A stretch of DNA of 64,000 bases from Lasiosphaeris hirsuta (taxonomy: Eukaryota; Ascomycota; Sordariomycetes; Sordariales; Lasiosphaeriaceae). The stretch lies in assembly GCA_030549175.1 (NCBI GenBank), contig JAUKUA010000001.1, forward strand, positions 5,146,001 to 5,210,000. The letters run 5' to 3'. Shown in pieces: positions 20,547-32,486 of the stretch. The position numbers were made by a program, and so were the translations under genes. The first letter of the stretch is position 1. Each line of letters begins with the position of its first letter. The notes below the pieces were generated by a model. That model had not been told where the DNA came from, did no database searches, and saw only the letters and a program-made list of their open reading frames with translations.

Positions 20547-23500
20547 TCATGACGGCTTTAGGGCCTCCCAACTGCCCATCTCCATACCGCCATCATCGCC
20601 GAGGAGATCAACCACCTGTGTCCTTCTAGGTGCTGGCAGCTGCGGCGGCTTCTGCCCGGTAGAGCCAGCCTTGTGCCCCACCAATTGCGGTCTCTTATCC
20701 CGGTCTACCAACCCCACAAGTCCAACTGCTCCAGCAGGGTTCGCACGCCTCGCTGTGATAAGACTTGCGCTGCTGTCCGCCCGTCGGGGAAGTTGTGGGG
20801 GTGCGTGTCCTCCATCACGCATGCTGTTATTTCTATACGGCAGTGATGAAGAGCTACCGTCGTGGTTTGAGATGGAACCATGTACGTTTGCTGTCGGACG
20901 TCGTGGCAATTCTGTATGCCGAACGCTCGGGTTGTCTTGGTATGCTGCCTCTGGCGCCGAGATCGTAGAGGTGCTGGTGGCCGGAGAAATGAGATGTGCT
21001 GGTTTTCGTGCTACCGGTGGCGGCGCTTTGGGCTTCGATATTTGTTGAGAAACCACAGATCCCGAGCTGACTGGGGGCACCGGAGCCGGCCGGTTCACAG
21101 GCTTCCTTGACAGTTGTATGGCGGTGGATACTTGAGAGCCGCCCGGTCCGGCCACCATAGTTGTTTGTCTCCGTGGAGGAGGCGGCGGGGGTATGTCCTC
21201 GCCAACCTGCATTCTCCCGGCCTTAGCAGGTAGGGCTGAAGGGTCGTAGGGGGGAGGCAGCTTTCTAGGCGCTGACGTGGATGCCGAAGCCGATATCAGC
21301 ATCGAGTGATTAACATGCTCATACGGCGAAGTCGACATGCTCGAAAAGGACGACATGCGCGATTCAGATCTCGGGACATTGACCCAATCAGGCTCATCAG
21401 TCGGGGCGTACGGGTTCGATGGCCGTTTTGGGTTCAAGATGGTCTGATATGCCGTGCTTTCAGGGTTGGGTGGGCTGATCGCGGAACGAGGCATCTTTCC
21501 ATTTTCGAGCCACCACTTCTGGCGATCAGAGCTTGCGGGCGGGAGGCCTGGCTCAATAGCATCATACCCAATCAGATCCTCGTCGTCCGAGTCGTCGGCC
21601 ACGAGGTTCGCTGTGTCACTACCAACTTCGGTTTTCCGTCGGTGATAGATGTCACGGCTAATCTTGTCACGGAGCTTTTCATTGACAATGCTAACTGTGC
21701 ATTCAAAGGCGGCATATACTGGCCTGTGATCAGAGAATCGTAGTGGTGCTGAGTTGTAACATAGCTGTCGAAGGTTTGTTCCTTTTCGGAGAATACGATC
21801 CGTCCAAGCTGGAATTCTTGCCTTTTCACTATCGAAGCAATTAGATGCGGCGTCAATATTGCCAGGAAGGACATCACTTACGAGCTATCATATTCGTCGC
21901 TGCCGAGGTCGAACTTATATGTAGGCATAAAGGAGATGCGAGCTTCTGAATAGAAGCGAAAGGCAAGACCGGCCACCATTTGGAGGTTCAGCTATGATCG
22001 ATTAGTATTATTGTCGAACCAAAGCCAGTGATAAATATACCTGGTCATTTTCATAGAGTCTTTCCAGATCTCGCCGCCGCACCAGCTCCTTGGCCATTTC
22101 AAGACCCAATCCAATTCGGTAGTTGAAGTCCCCAAACCATATGACCGAGTCTAAGGTCAGTTAGTATTAGGCGCCATGCTTCCGTCCCATCACACAACTC
22201 ACCGTGATCGCCAATTCCTCGGTTCCTTTGGAAACGGAGGCCACGGTCGATGGTCGCGTAATCCCTGTTCCTTTCGTCGTAGTTGGTGAACCCTGCTGCC
22301 AGATGCGCCGTTACAAAACATATGGGTGTGTTTGCGTAGTCAAGTCGTATAGCAACTGCACCCTTATTTCCTGCCATTCCGGAAAGTCCAGTCTTCTTCA
22401 CACTCCCTTCCACGTTTTTTATGTTGTGCAGCACAGAGGCTTTCACAAAAATACAGAGTGCAGCTCCGACGAGTTGTCCGCTTCTCAGCAACACATACTT
22501 GTCGTCACCGACTCTATTGTAGTTCCTGTCCAGTGTTCGTTTAATGGCTCTTTCCCATAGTTGCTTTCTAGTTGGGTCGCTGTTCATAATCTGTTGAGGA
22601 TTTAGTTCGACTATTTCCTGGAAACCCACGGCAATGATTTCCGGCTGGATCGGCCCAAGCTCGGATGGGCAAAGCCAAGGAGACAGGTCTTCGTCGATGC
22701 CATCTGTTCTACCATTCAGATTGAACGTCCCAACCCACCTATCCCCGGTCAGTGTCATTGCGTACCCATTCTAACTCACCAGGTACGGTACTCACATGCG
22801 AATCTTCTCGTTTGTCGAAAACTCACCGCTTCTCCTCTGCAGCTCTCCCGCAACATAGTCGCTGATTGGGTCGAAAAGGATAACTGGTGCCTGACCAACC
22901 AACCTCCCAAGAAGTGTATCAATGGTATTTTGCCGTGCCTTATCTGCAAAGTTGTTGTAGTACAGTCTCGTGGCCGACTTGCGCACGTCTGCAATGGCCC
23001 CGGCAATAGACATTTTCCCATGACGTGTGAAAGACGACTTCAAGGCACCAGTGCCGGCGTAAATCTTTGATAAAGAATCGCCATTGTCGGCCCATAGGCT
23101 GGCATGCCGAGACCAGAAGTCCGAAGGCGCTGCCTCACCCCTGTGGTTGAGAAAGGCTTCAACTGCCATCTGCGAGATGATCGTTTGGATCAGATTTGTT
23201 CTGTCGAGGCAGTCGAGACAGTTTGTCCTGAAGACACCCTCCTGCTGCAGAACTACAACATAACGGCGGTTTTTCGGGCTAGCCGACCTCCCGTTCTGTT
23301 CTGCTGCGGCATCGTCTGATTCTTGGGCGAGATAGTAGGCAAACCCGTCGGCAGAGTCCTCGATATATCGCCGAATCTGGTTTGCGGCCTCGTATCCCTG
23401 AGGCCCCTTCGTCTCCGCATGAAAGTCAAATTCGGTGTCTCGTAGTAGAGCGTGATCGCGCATTTGAGCTCCTCCGGGCAGGCTCAAGGGGCAATTTTGG

Positions 23501-24794
23501 ATACCGTGCCGATAGAGGGAGGTGAGCTCGAGTTCACCTGGCTTTGTCGCACTCAGAAGGTTCACCACATGAACAGCACCGTATCCCTGCTCCAACTCCG
23601 CAAAGTGCTTGTCAAATGCTGGCTGAGTTCCATCTGCAGAACGTGTAATTGTGATCTTTTGCTGGTTAGGCAGGAGTCCGGCAGCTTGCTCCCAAAAGAC
23701 AGGAACCGAGCCTCTCACTTGAGCATAAGAGAAGACAACTCCAGAGGGACTCCAATATGTTGTCTCGGTTTCGACAAAGTTAGCCACGTTGCCGTCGTCG
23801 TCGATGCCGCGGGAGTTGAACCTCGTGCCAGCTCTCCTGCATGAAAGGCGAGAGATTACAGTCAGATAGGATGGCAGTCCCGCCTTTGCAGATCCTAAGG
23901 GGGCGGAAGCCTGGGGAATGACCCAGCTCCTACAGAAACCCCGAATTGCAGAGGTCAAGATTCTGGAGGCGTCTAATTCGTCCCTGTCTTGCTGTTGCAG
24001 ACGAGACCGGAACTCAACCAAGGGACGGATCATGTACGAGTTCCACAAGAAAGATTCGTCAAAGTTGTCAATATCGAATGCGACGGCGTCCGCTGGCCTA
24101 ATACGGAGTCAGCATGTATCACGTTTGAGTATACACACCTCCCGCAACCATACCTGTCCTGCATCCGGTTTGTGACATCAAAGTCTGTGCTGTAGTAGAA
24201 GGTTCCATTACCCAGCAGCTTTTGTAATTCTAAGCAGGGGTGCTCCACGGGCACATCTCGGCGGTTGAGGTTCTGACCGTAAACAGAGGCTGCATCGGCG
24301 TCGATATCATAAGGATCGATGGCGACAACATCATCGTACTCGGCCGAATTCAGACAGAAAAACTGGACGGCTTCTATCTTTTCTACCGTTTCACCAGGCC
24401 GGAGCGTAGCCACCCTCGAGGCTTGAGTAATGACGCATAAAAAGACATCCCGGCCGATGGAAATCAGGCCCAGGGTTCCGTATATAGGTCGCGGGGTCAG
24501 CGGTCGGTAATCGGCCAGCATCTTGTCCGCGATCGGGGTGAACTCGACCATGCACTTGGACGTGGCATTTTCGAAACCGGTATTGCGGGAGTGCGCAGAG
24601 GCGACAGAGGCAAGAGAGCCATTGGCAATCGCTTCGCTCGTGGTTGGGCTGTGTCGCAAGATAAGGGCATGGGTCGGGGAGGCAATGGCGATGGCTCGGT
24701 GGGGGTATTCACGGATGAGGATCTGGCTCGACTTCTCGGGTGAGGGTGCCTGGCCATTCCAGAGGGCTGATGAGGGTGGTGGAGGATAATCCAT
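20547..24794 (-). CDS. Synaptojanin-like SAC1 / inositol polyphosphate 5-phosphatase
   Basis: A 1326-residue phosphoinositide phosphatase of the synaptojanin/yeast Inp51-53 class, acting on PI(4,5)P2 and monophosphorylated inositides at the plasma membrane and endocytic sites. Six exons: 24154-24794, 22796-24097, 22203-22738, 22041-22150, 21882-21991 and 20547-21828; introns are 49-57 bp and all phases agree. The SAC1 domain (to about residue 560) has an intact CX5RT signature NCLDCLDRTN with Cys507. The 5-phosphatase domain (about 648-945) has WFGDFNYRI near 834, PAWTDRIL near 908 and SDHRP near 933, all catalytic blocks present. The tail of about 350 residues is proline-rich (PPPPPPRRQ, KPPQLPAPRR), suitable for SH3-protein binding. 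The frame is open upstream of 24794, but no earlier in-frame ATG exists, which fixes the start. Family is firm; which paralogue is not. Confidence 0.94.
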
Positions 24795-26243
24795 GCTCAC
24801 GGAGGACCACCTAGCCGGTGCGGAGGACGAGGCAATGCGGGAGAACGACGACGAGCGGACGCATAGCGGGTTTCTGGCCTGTTCAAGATGACACTTGGAA
24901 CTCGCAGGAACAAATAACCAATTTTGGTAGCTCCCCGCTGTGCTCGAGATGAATTCCTCAGTGGCTGCCGCTGAGCTACCAGAGTGTGTGGGCCCAATCA
25001 GCGCGTGAGTCGGTGAATCGGGGTCCAAAATCTAGTCTGCTGATTTCAACCGAATTTGTGAAGGTGCGGTGTTGTCGGTTGTTCAAGCCAAATTCCCTGC
25101 ACAGTGATGACGCCTAGCGGCCAGGTAATTTTTCAGCCGCCTACCTAACCACTCCGCTCTCTCAGCCCTGTCAAAGAGCCGCAGTAAGCGCGGGGTTCAG
25201 GTTGTTCAGAACCCACAAAAGCATGAACATCAAGGCAAAAGGCGATTCATCATTTGGTGCAGATATGCATTCAATAGGTCTACCTGTTTACATATGCGGG
25301 CAAGACACTACACAACATCAAAGCGGCTTTCGTATGGTCATGCCCGGAAGACCACGTTGATTTCTAGGTGCTCCAATGACACGGTCGGTATCTCCTACTC
25401 TTGTGGGAGGATAGATTATCCTCGGCTTCATGAAACTTTTTAAGACTTTGAGGATTTAAATCCAATATGCATATTGCGCCAAATTTATGGATAGTGTTCT
25501 TGGTACCTGTAAATAACCGATGGGTTGGTACTCTGCGGGGTGGAAAATTTCCTCGACAAAAAATGAAGCTGGAAGGGACAGAACGACAGTAGGGAAACAG
25601 AAACAATAAATAGGGGAATTGGCGTGGACCGAAAAGATCAGGGCATGGAAACCACAGCGTGCTTTGCTTGTTTGAGGCTTCAGAATGATAAAGTGAGATC
25701 ATGCACTCTGAATTCAGAGAGTCATCCTCTTCCTATCATGGTATATAAAACATCATCACCAGCCTGAAGAAGGGAAGAAGGAAAAGTGAAAGCTTCTAGG
25801 AAAAGTTTCGATTTATCTGCAACAATGATTACCTAATGTAGATCCACCCTGATCTTCGCCCACATGTAAAGCTGGCCTGATTGGCTCTTTCTTCAGGAAC
25901 AAATCATACCCCCGCCAGCACTTTGCCGACGCGCAGTTCCCATCCCAGCATCCATTTGATTGGATGTAGCTAGTGCGGCGTTCTGGTTTGCCCCATTGCA
26001 GCTTTTTTTGCTCCCCAGCTCTACCGTGTTCAACTCCAGCCTCTCCATTCTTCCTCATCTCTGACATTGCATTCACTCGTCATCAACATTTTGCGCATCC
26101 CATTGTATTCCTTCTAGAACAACATAGAGCGGCATCGTTCTACGTATGTGCATTTCTGTTGCACATTTCGCAGAGGATAATACGCTCTGAACATCAAATT
26201 GCGACCGGAGCCTCGCCAGCCTCGCATCCATTTCACCGCACCG
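24795..26243. other. Divergent intergenic region, synaptojanin-like / PRP39
   Basis: About 1.45 kb between divergent genes, presumably two promoters. The region is more AT-rich around 25.4-25.8 kb. The phosphatase reading frame continues without ATG to about 25028 and is treated as 5' UTR. No gene recognised. Confidence 0.45.
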
Positions 26244-28612
26244 ATGGGAGACCTCAGTAACTTTGGCGGCTCCGATGAGGAGAACACCGAGATCAAGCGC
26301 CTCACATCTGATGTGGTAAGCTGCCAGCCCCGCCCTTGCGACAAGGCATTGTTCTTTCACGGCTCCTAGCAGGACGCATTACTTACTATGCATTTCGCGA
26401 CGCAGGAAGCCGATACCGACAGCTTCGAAAACTGGGAGAAGTTGGTACGCGCATGCGAGGCGCTTGAAGGTGGCCTTAACAGGAATTCGAGCCCCCAGGC
26501 ACTAGCAACCCTCCGCGACACATACGACCGCTTCTTACTCAAGTTCCCGTTGCTCTTTGGCTACTGGAAGAAGTATGCCGATCTCGAATTCAACATTTCC
26601 GGCCCAGAATCAGCTGAGATGGTACGCGCGCCCAAGAACCACGCGCGCTTGGATAATCACACCGCTAACAAGAACCCCAGGTCTACGAGAGAGGTTGCGC
26701 CAGCATCACAAACTCGGTCGATCTCTGGACCGAGTACTGCTCTTTCAAAATGGAGACCACTCACACGCCGCATCTTGTGAGAGAGTAAGTATAGACGGAG
26801 TGTTTCCTTCCCAGTCCATAACCACCTCACACACAGCCAACCTTCAAGCCCAATCGTGGCCGCCTGCCGACTCCTCACGAGAAGTACCAATAAACCTTGA
26901 AACGTCCGCACATGGTGAGAAACACCAAAGGCAGCTATCCTATGCTAGGATCGTTCTCTCACACTATCTACCAGGCTCTGCTGTTCCTCAGCAGATAATC
27001 CTCGCTCTCTGGCTCTCTACCCGTTTCCAGTTCGCGCGTCATCTTGAGATGTAGTTTGGTTGCTTTGGATGGATGCGTCGCTTACACCAAGTTCCCCTCT
27101 TGTATTTGACTTCCCTTCCCGCCCACCACCCCATCCCCTCAGCCCTGTGCTTAATACTGACCGAACCGGCAGGCTTTTTGAGCGCGCAGCAGACCATGTG
27201 GGCCTGGACTTCCTTGCGCATCCCTTCTGGGACAAGTATCTCGAGTATGAGGAGAGACAGGAAGCACAAGACAAGATCTTCGCTATCTTGAAGCGCGTCA
27301 TTCACATTCCCATGCACCAGTACGCCCGCTACTTCGAGCGCCTCCGTCAATTGTCACACAACCGGCCCCTGCTGGAGCTTGCCTCGCCCGACTTGCTTGC
27401 TCAGTATCAATCCGAAGTAGACGCCGAGACTATCCAGTTTGGCATTCAAAAGACAGAGCTAGAGGTGGAACGCGACATCAGGGCCAAAATCGACGCCATG
27501 TTCTATCAGATCTTCCAGCGCACTCAAGCAGAAACGAACAAGCGGTGGACCTATGAGTCCGAAATCAAGCGTCCCTATTTTCACGTCACAGAGCTTGAGC
27601 ACCCACAGTTGGTTAACTGGAGGAAATATCTCGACTTCGAGGAGTCAGAGGGTGATTTTACGAGAATCGCTTTTCTTTACGAAAGGTGCCTAGTTACTTG
27701 CGCTTTCTACGACGAGTTCTGGTTCCGCTATGCTCGTTGGATGTCGGCCCAGGACGGCAAAGAAGAGGAGGTCCGCAACATCTACCTCCGCGCAGCAACG
27801 TTATACGTCCCTATTAGCAGACCAGGTATCCGCCTTCAATTCGCGTATTTTGAGGAGATGTGTGGTCGGGTTGAAATCGCTCGCGATATCCACGCCTCCA
27901 TCTTGATGAGCCTCCCCGATAGCGTCGAGGTCATAATTTCGTGGGGCAATCTGGAACGCCGTCAGAGTGGCCTTGACGCAGCAATAGACGTATATAAGGC
28001 GCAAATCGACTCTCAGGCAGTTGACATTTACACCAAGGCGGCCCTGGTCACGGAGTGGGCGTTCTTGTTGTGGAAGGTCAAGGGAAACACGGACGAGGCC
28101 CGTGCCGTGTTCGCAAAGAACGTCCAGTGGTACGCAGACAGTCGCCACTTTTGGCAAAAGTGGCTCGAGTTCGAGCTGGAGCAGCCAACAACCTCGGCTC
28201 TTGAGGCACAGCATGGAAAGAGGATCAAGAGCCTCTTTGCGGAAATGCGCAACAAGAGCCGCCTTTCAGCAAGCATAAAGCAGGAGTTGGGTCAAGTCTA
28301 CCTCAACTACCTTCAACAGCGCGGAGGCAGGGACGCAATGAAGGAGTTTTTGGCCGTTGACCGAGAATTATTTGGGTAAGTTCTTAAAACACCCGAATAC
28401 AGCCCGCATCGGAAATCCACTAACGATAACCAAACAGTCCCCAGTCAGTCTCGGCCATCACCGCCGTCAAATTTGGGGCCAAGGAGAACGGCGCAGCACT
28501 CGGAGAACTGGATGAAGCCACCCACCAAAAGGCGGAGAGCAGGTTCTTCAGTTACTATCAGCTTCACATGGACCCTGACCCAAACGCCCAGGGGCCAGCT
28601 ACCTTCCACTGA
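26244..28612 (+). CDS. PRP39: Pre-mRNA-processing factor 39 (U1 snRNP, HAT repeats)
   Basis: A 589-residue HAT-repeat scaffold of the U1 snRNP, needed for 5' splice-site commitment in the nucleus. Five exons: 26244-26315, 26406-26621, 26681-26784, 27173-28375 and 28438-28612, all in phase. HAT-type motifs recur: FENWEKLVRACE, RDTYDRFLLKFPLLFGYWKKYADLE (start of repeat 2), LWTEYCSFK, HPFWDKYLEYEERQ, NWRKYLDFEE, FWFRYARWM, ARDIHASIL and HFWQKWLEFEL. The third intron (26785-27172) is 388 bp against 56-90 for the others; removing it joins LVRE to LFERAADHVGLDFL, the expected family sequence. A dispensable exon within it cannot be excluded. The gene diverges from the synaptojanin-like gene. Identity rests on repeat pattern and remembered family sequence. 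Confidence 0.9.
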
Positions 28613-30310
28613 GCACCACTTCTAGCTAGCCGCAACCGAAGCTGTACCATGTGTTATTAATTCCGGTTCTGGTGGTCTGTTGGATTGTCAGTGTGTCGGG
28701 TGTCTTTATACACTTAGTTTGGCGTCGTTTGGTCCATTACTGTTTTTCTTGTTTGACCATGCAAATGAGAAGTGGGGGTATCTTATCCTACCAACGTACT
28801 CACTTGGAAGGCTTGGGGGCGCAATCGGGGCGGCGACTTTCCCCAAGGCTTGTTTCGAGTATAAATGGATGGGAGGGTGGTTGTTTTTGCTACTGCGAGG
28901 TATACATGGCGTGTGCTGTCCAGCAAAATGGTGGAATGAAATTATCTTCCTATACGAGTACTTAAATTGAGAACGTTGAACCTTCGAAATCTTTTGGCGG
29001 ATGTTGCTTTGCATTGATGGTCAGCGCTGTTTTCGCAGCTCACTTCTATTCTACCCGAGGGCCGAACATTCGCTGAGAATGACCCAGGATACTGTTGCAG
29101 GACTTGGCAGAGAACCACTTCCCCTTTGACCCAAGGTATTCACGTGGGGTGGTATTATGACATTGGGGTAGTGGAACGGCCAACTACAATTAAATTATTA
29201 CGCACAACCTCCTAGTCAGAATGATAATGAGCTATTGAACTGCGGGTTAGACCGCATCGTTCATATCAAAATGCTGATGTGCAAACTAGCTATTAACTCC
29301 GAGCCATCCGTTATGACCGCCTAATCAGGCCATCCCATCCAGAAGGAACAGCCGTCCACGTTGGCTTGGAATCCGATCCAGGCCCGCTAGGGGCTTAGTA
29401 ACGGCACCGAGCCAGCTGTTTTCCTAGTATCTGATTTCGGTACAGGAACGTCCATCCATTTCCGCGGAGGTGTCGAGTGCTCACCACGGGGTCGAATGCT
29501 CAGGAGTTTACGGAAATGACTTCTTATAGAGACGCATGACAGAACTCCGTTCGCATGAGTTGACAGCAAATTTGACTAATGATGGCGCGTTTTACACATG
29601 CGTTCACGACAGTCCCGCAAATGCCCAGGAGCTTGCGTATCTTTGCATGTTGGTCTGCAAGGAACGGGCCAAGAGATGAGGCAAAAACGGGCTTCAATTT
29701 TGACAAGTTCCGCGTCGGACGCTGCCGGTGCCCAAACACTGCGCCTCGGGCGAGTGCGGACCCGTTTTTTTTTTTTTTTTTGGCTCCAGCTTGGCTCCCC
29801 GTTGGTGAAGTTCAAATCAGAGCCATGATACGATAACGGCCGGCCTTGTCAGACACGCTCACCACGCCCTTGCTGTCCCGCCCGCCGAGCTTCTGGAAGG
29901 ACAGGCCCTTGCCTGTGTCTCACATTGTTTCCCCAGACGGTCCACTTGCCCCCCCTCGAAGCCCGTCGAGTCAGCCACTCACGGTGAATGTATTTTGCTT
30001 TTTGTATTCCCAAGCAATCATTTCCCTTCCGTGGCAACTTGAAGTTTCGCTCTCCACCCTCAGTCGAGCTTCACCTCTTCCGCTCCTTCCCATTACAAAT
30101 AATATCTCCTGCCACCCGTTTGGCAAATTGCCTCTCTCCTTCGCTCTTTTTCTCTCGTCGACCCTCCGCTCTTTTAATCCGCTGATCAAGGTTAGTGCTC
30201 TGCGTTTGTCTTCCCAAGCCCCGCTTGACCTTCCGAGCACACCAGCCGTGCTCCGTCGATACCGGGCCTAGCAAAAATCTAATCGTGTACCCCCCCCTCC
30301 AACCTTATAG
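28613..30310. other. Intergenic region PRP39 / CCP1
   Basis: About 1.7 kb between two plus-strand genes. It contains a 17-T homopolymer at 29765-29781 and a pyrimidine-rich stretch from about 30040 to 30310 that fits a CCP1 promoter and leader. The GTTAGTGCTC at about 30191 could be a 5' UTR intron donor, with an acceptor just before 30311, but this is uncertain. No gene recognised. Confidence 0.45.
29765..29781. repeat. T homopolymer, 17 nt
   Basis: A run of 17 T residues in the PRP39/CCP1 intergenic region, seen directly. Probably slippage; possibly a poly(dA:dT) nucleosome-free element upstream of CCP1. Confidence 0.9.
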
Positions 30311-31496
30311 ATGGCATCTGCAACCCGCACCTTCGCTCGCGCTTTACGCACCTCGGCCCGCCCCGCCCTCTCGGCCGCTCCCCGCGCGGCGTTCCGCCAG
30401 GGTGGTCGCCGCTTCTACTCGTCGGAATCCGTGAAGTCGTCATCTTCAAGCTGGATTTGGCTCGCCGGTGCCGCTATTGTCGGCGGTGGTAGCGCTTGGC
30501 TCTACACCAACGGCCTCTCGGGTTCGGCCACGACCAAGAACTTCACCCCCAAGTTCGATGACTACCAAGCCGTGTACAACGAGATTGCGAGCCGCCTCGA
30601 GGAGAATGACGAGTATGACGATGGCAGCTACGGCCCTGTGCTGGTGCGTCTGGCATGGCACGCCAGCGGTACCTTTGACAAGGAGACCGGTACCGGAGGC
30701 AGCAATGGAGCTACCATGCGATTTGCGCCCGAGAGTGCCCATGGTGCCAATGCTGGTCTGAAGGCCGCCCGGGACTTTCTGGAGCCTGTGAAGGGTAAGT
30801 CGTGTCCCGCTGAAAACCCGAGAAGGCGCTAACGCATTGACAAATAGCTAAGTTCCCCTGGATCACCTACTCTGATCTCTGGATTCTTGCCGGTGTCTGC
30901 TCCCTTCAGGAGATGCTGGGCCCCCAGATCCCTTACCGCCCTGGCCGCAAGGACGGCGAAGTGGCTGCCTGCACTCCCGACGGCCGCCTCCCCGATGCCT
31001 CGCAGGCGCAGGACCACCTCCGCAAGATCTTCTACCGCATGGGTTTCAACGATCAGGAGATCGTCGCTCTTTCTGGCGCCCACGCTCTGGGCCGATGCCA
31101 CGCCAACCGCAGTGGTTACGAGGGCCCTTGGACCTTTTCCCCAACTGTCCTGACCAATGACTACTACAAGCTGCTGCTCGACGAGAAGTGGCAGTGGAAG
31201 AAGTGGGAGGGCCCCAAACAGGTTTGTCAAGAAATGTGTCTTGAATATTGAAAGCAGCTGCTGACAGGACATCACAGTACGAGGACAAGACCACCAAGTC
31301 CCTCATGATGCTGCCCGCCGATTTGGCTATCATTCAGGACAAGAAGTTCAAGGCCTACGCCGAGAAGTACGCCGCCGACAACGACCTGTTCTTCAAGGAT
31401 TTCTCGGCAGTCATTGTCAAGCTCTTCGAACTTGGTGTACCTTTCGCCGAGGGCACCGAGAACAAGAGATGGGTCTTCAAGACGTTCAATGCCTGA
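30311..31496 (+). CDS. CCP1: Cytochrome c peroxidase, mitochondrial
   Basis: A 358-residue haem peroxidase of the mitochondrial intermembrane space that reduces H2O2 using ferrocytochrome c. Exons 30311-30794, 30848-31221 and 31278-31496 join in phase with 53- and 56-bp introns. The N-terminus is a bipartite presequence: an Arg/Ala-rich matrix-targeting part ending near RRFYS, then a hydrophobic segment [18 protein letters not shown], typical of Ccp1 sorting and rhomboid cleavage. Distal residues Arg113, Trp116 and His117 lie in RLAWHASGT. The proximal haem ligand is His240 in LSGAHALGR. Trp256 in GPWTF is 16 residues after it, the same spacing as yeast His175 and Trp191, so the radical-forming Trp is kept. 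The C-terminus carries [12 protein letters not shown] and FFKDFSAV. All catalytic residues are present. Confidence 0.96.
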
Positions 31497-32486
31497 ATGC
31501 AGCCGAGTGACGTCGATAAAGGGAGTTCGGATGTATGTGATGGAGAGGACGTAGACAGACGCCGATAGATTATTAGATGTGTTGTGCGAAGATGGACATG
31601 CCCCCGGAAAGTGCCATCTTAGGAAAGTCGATAAAGGAGACGGTAATGGATGCCTGGAGCCGAAGATTTGTTCGGGTTCTCGTACCCCTCACGGGGAAGC
31701 GGGTGGCTTGTGCTAGAGCAACGTCAGTGGGATGTTTTCCGATGCGTTAAGTTGATGAGTTTTTAGCGTCTTGTAAATAACAGAATGGGCTTTGTATCAA
31801 ATTACACCGAGTATCTTATATTGTCCTTGGATATTTGTTTGAAGAATCATGAGTGTCTGGCGACGGAATCCGGTGAAGGACGGTGGATGAAGTGAAGCTG
31901 GAAAAGGGCGGGGAAGCGAAGCAGGAGAGGTGTACCCTGGTGTAAAGAAAGGCTATTAATATTCTTTTCTCCAATTTCAAGGCACTGGCTCGGACAGCCC
32001 GGTGAGAATCATCATCGATCTGGGCTCTGCTCGCACGAAGGGGTGTGCAACCTCGAATGGGACAGAAGGCCTTCGCCTGGTTCCCCGCCCGCATTCCCCA
32101 GCCTAAGACCCCCTGATCTGCAGGCGCTGGTGATGCAGGCTACCAAGCTCCAGCGGGGCCAAGCTTCGACGCTGAAACAGACAGGTTCGTGGCCCGTTTA
32201 TCGAGCCGAACGTCCCCAAAGCACCCCAGATCAAGCTGTTTGTATACAAAAATATTATGTGTCTTATTAGCTAGAGAGTTAATGTAATGGAATTCACAAG
32301 GTGGGAAGTCAAAAGGCAAGGGGGCTAGTGATCTGAGAAGGGTTAGGGTTGTTAGCTGTCCGTCGCCGCGGCGTCGGACGTATCGATGAGAGCTTTTTGC
32401 TGTCAACTCAATGATAGACTCAACGACAAACTCGGCTCGGCGACTCCCTCCCCTGCCCCCAACACAAGCTAATTCAAACTACAACT
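31497..32486. other. Intergenic region CCP1 / ATP11
   Basis: About 990 bp covering the CCP1 3' UTR and the ATP11 promoter. An ATG at 32411 opens a 103-codon frame that overlaps the ATP11 start out of frame. No separate gene supported. Confidence 0.45.

Noticed and set aside
24795..25028. N-terminal extension of the synaptojanin-like frame
   Set aside because: The frame is open but contains no ATG before 24794; only a TTG could start it, which is not expected in a fungal nuclear gene.
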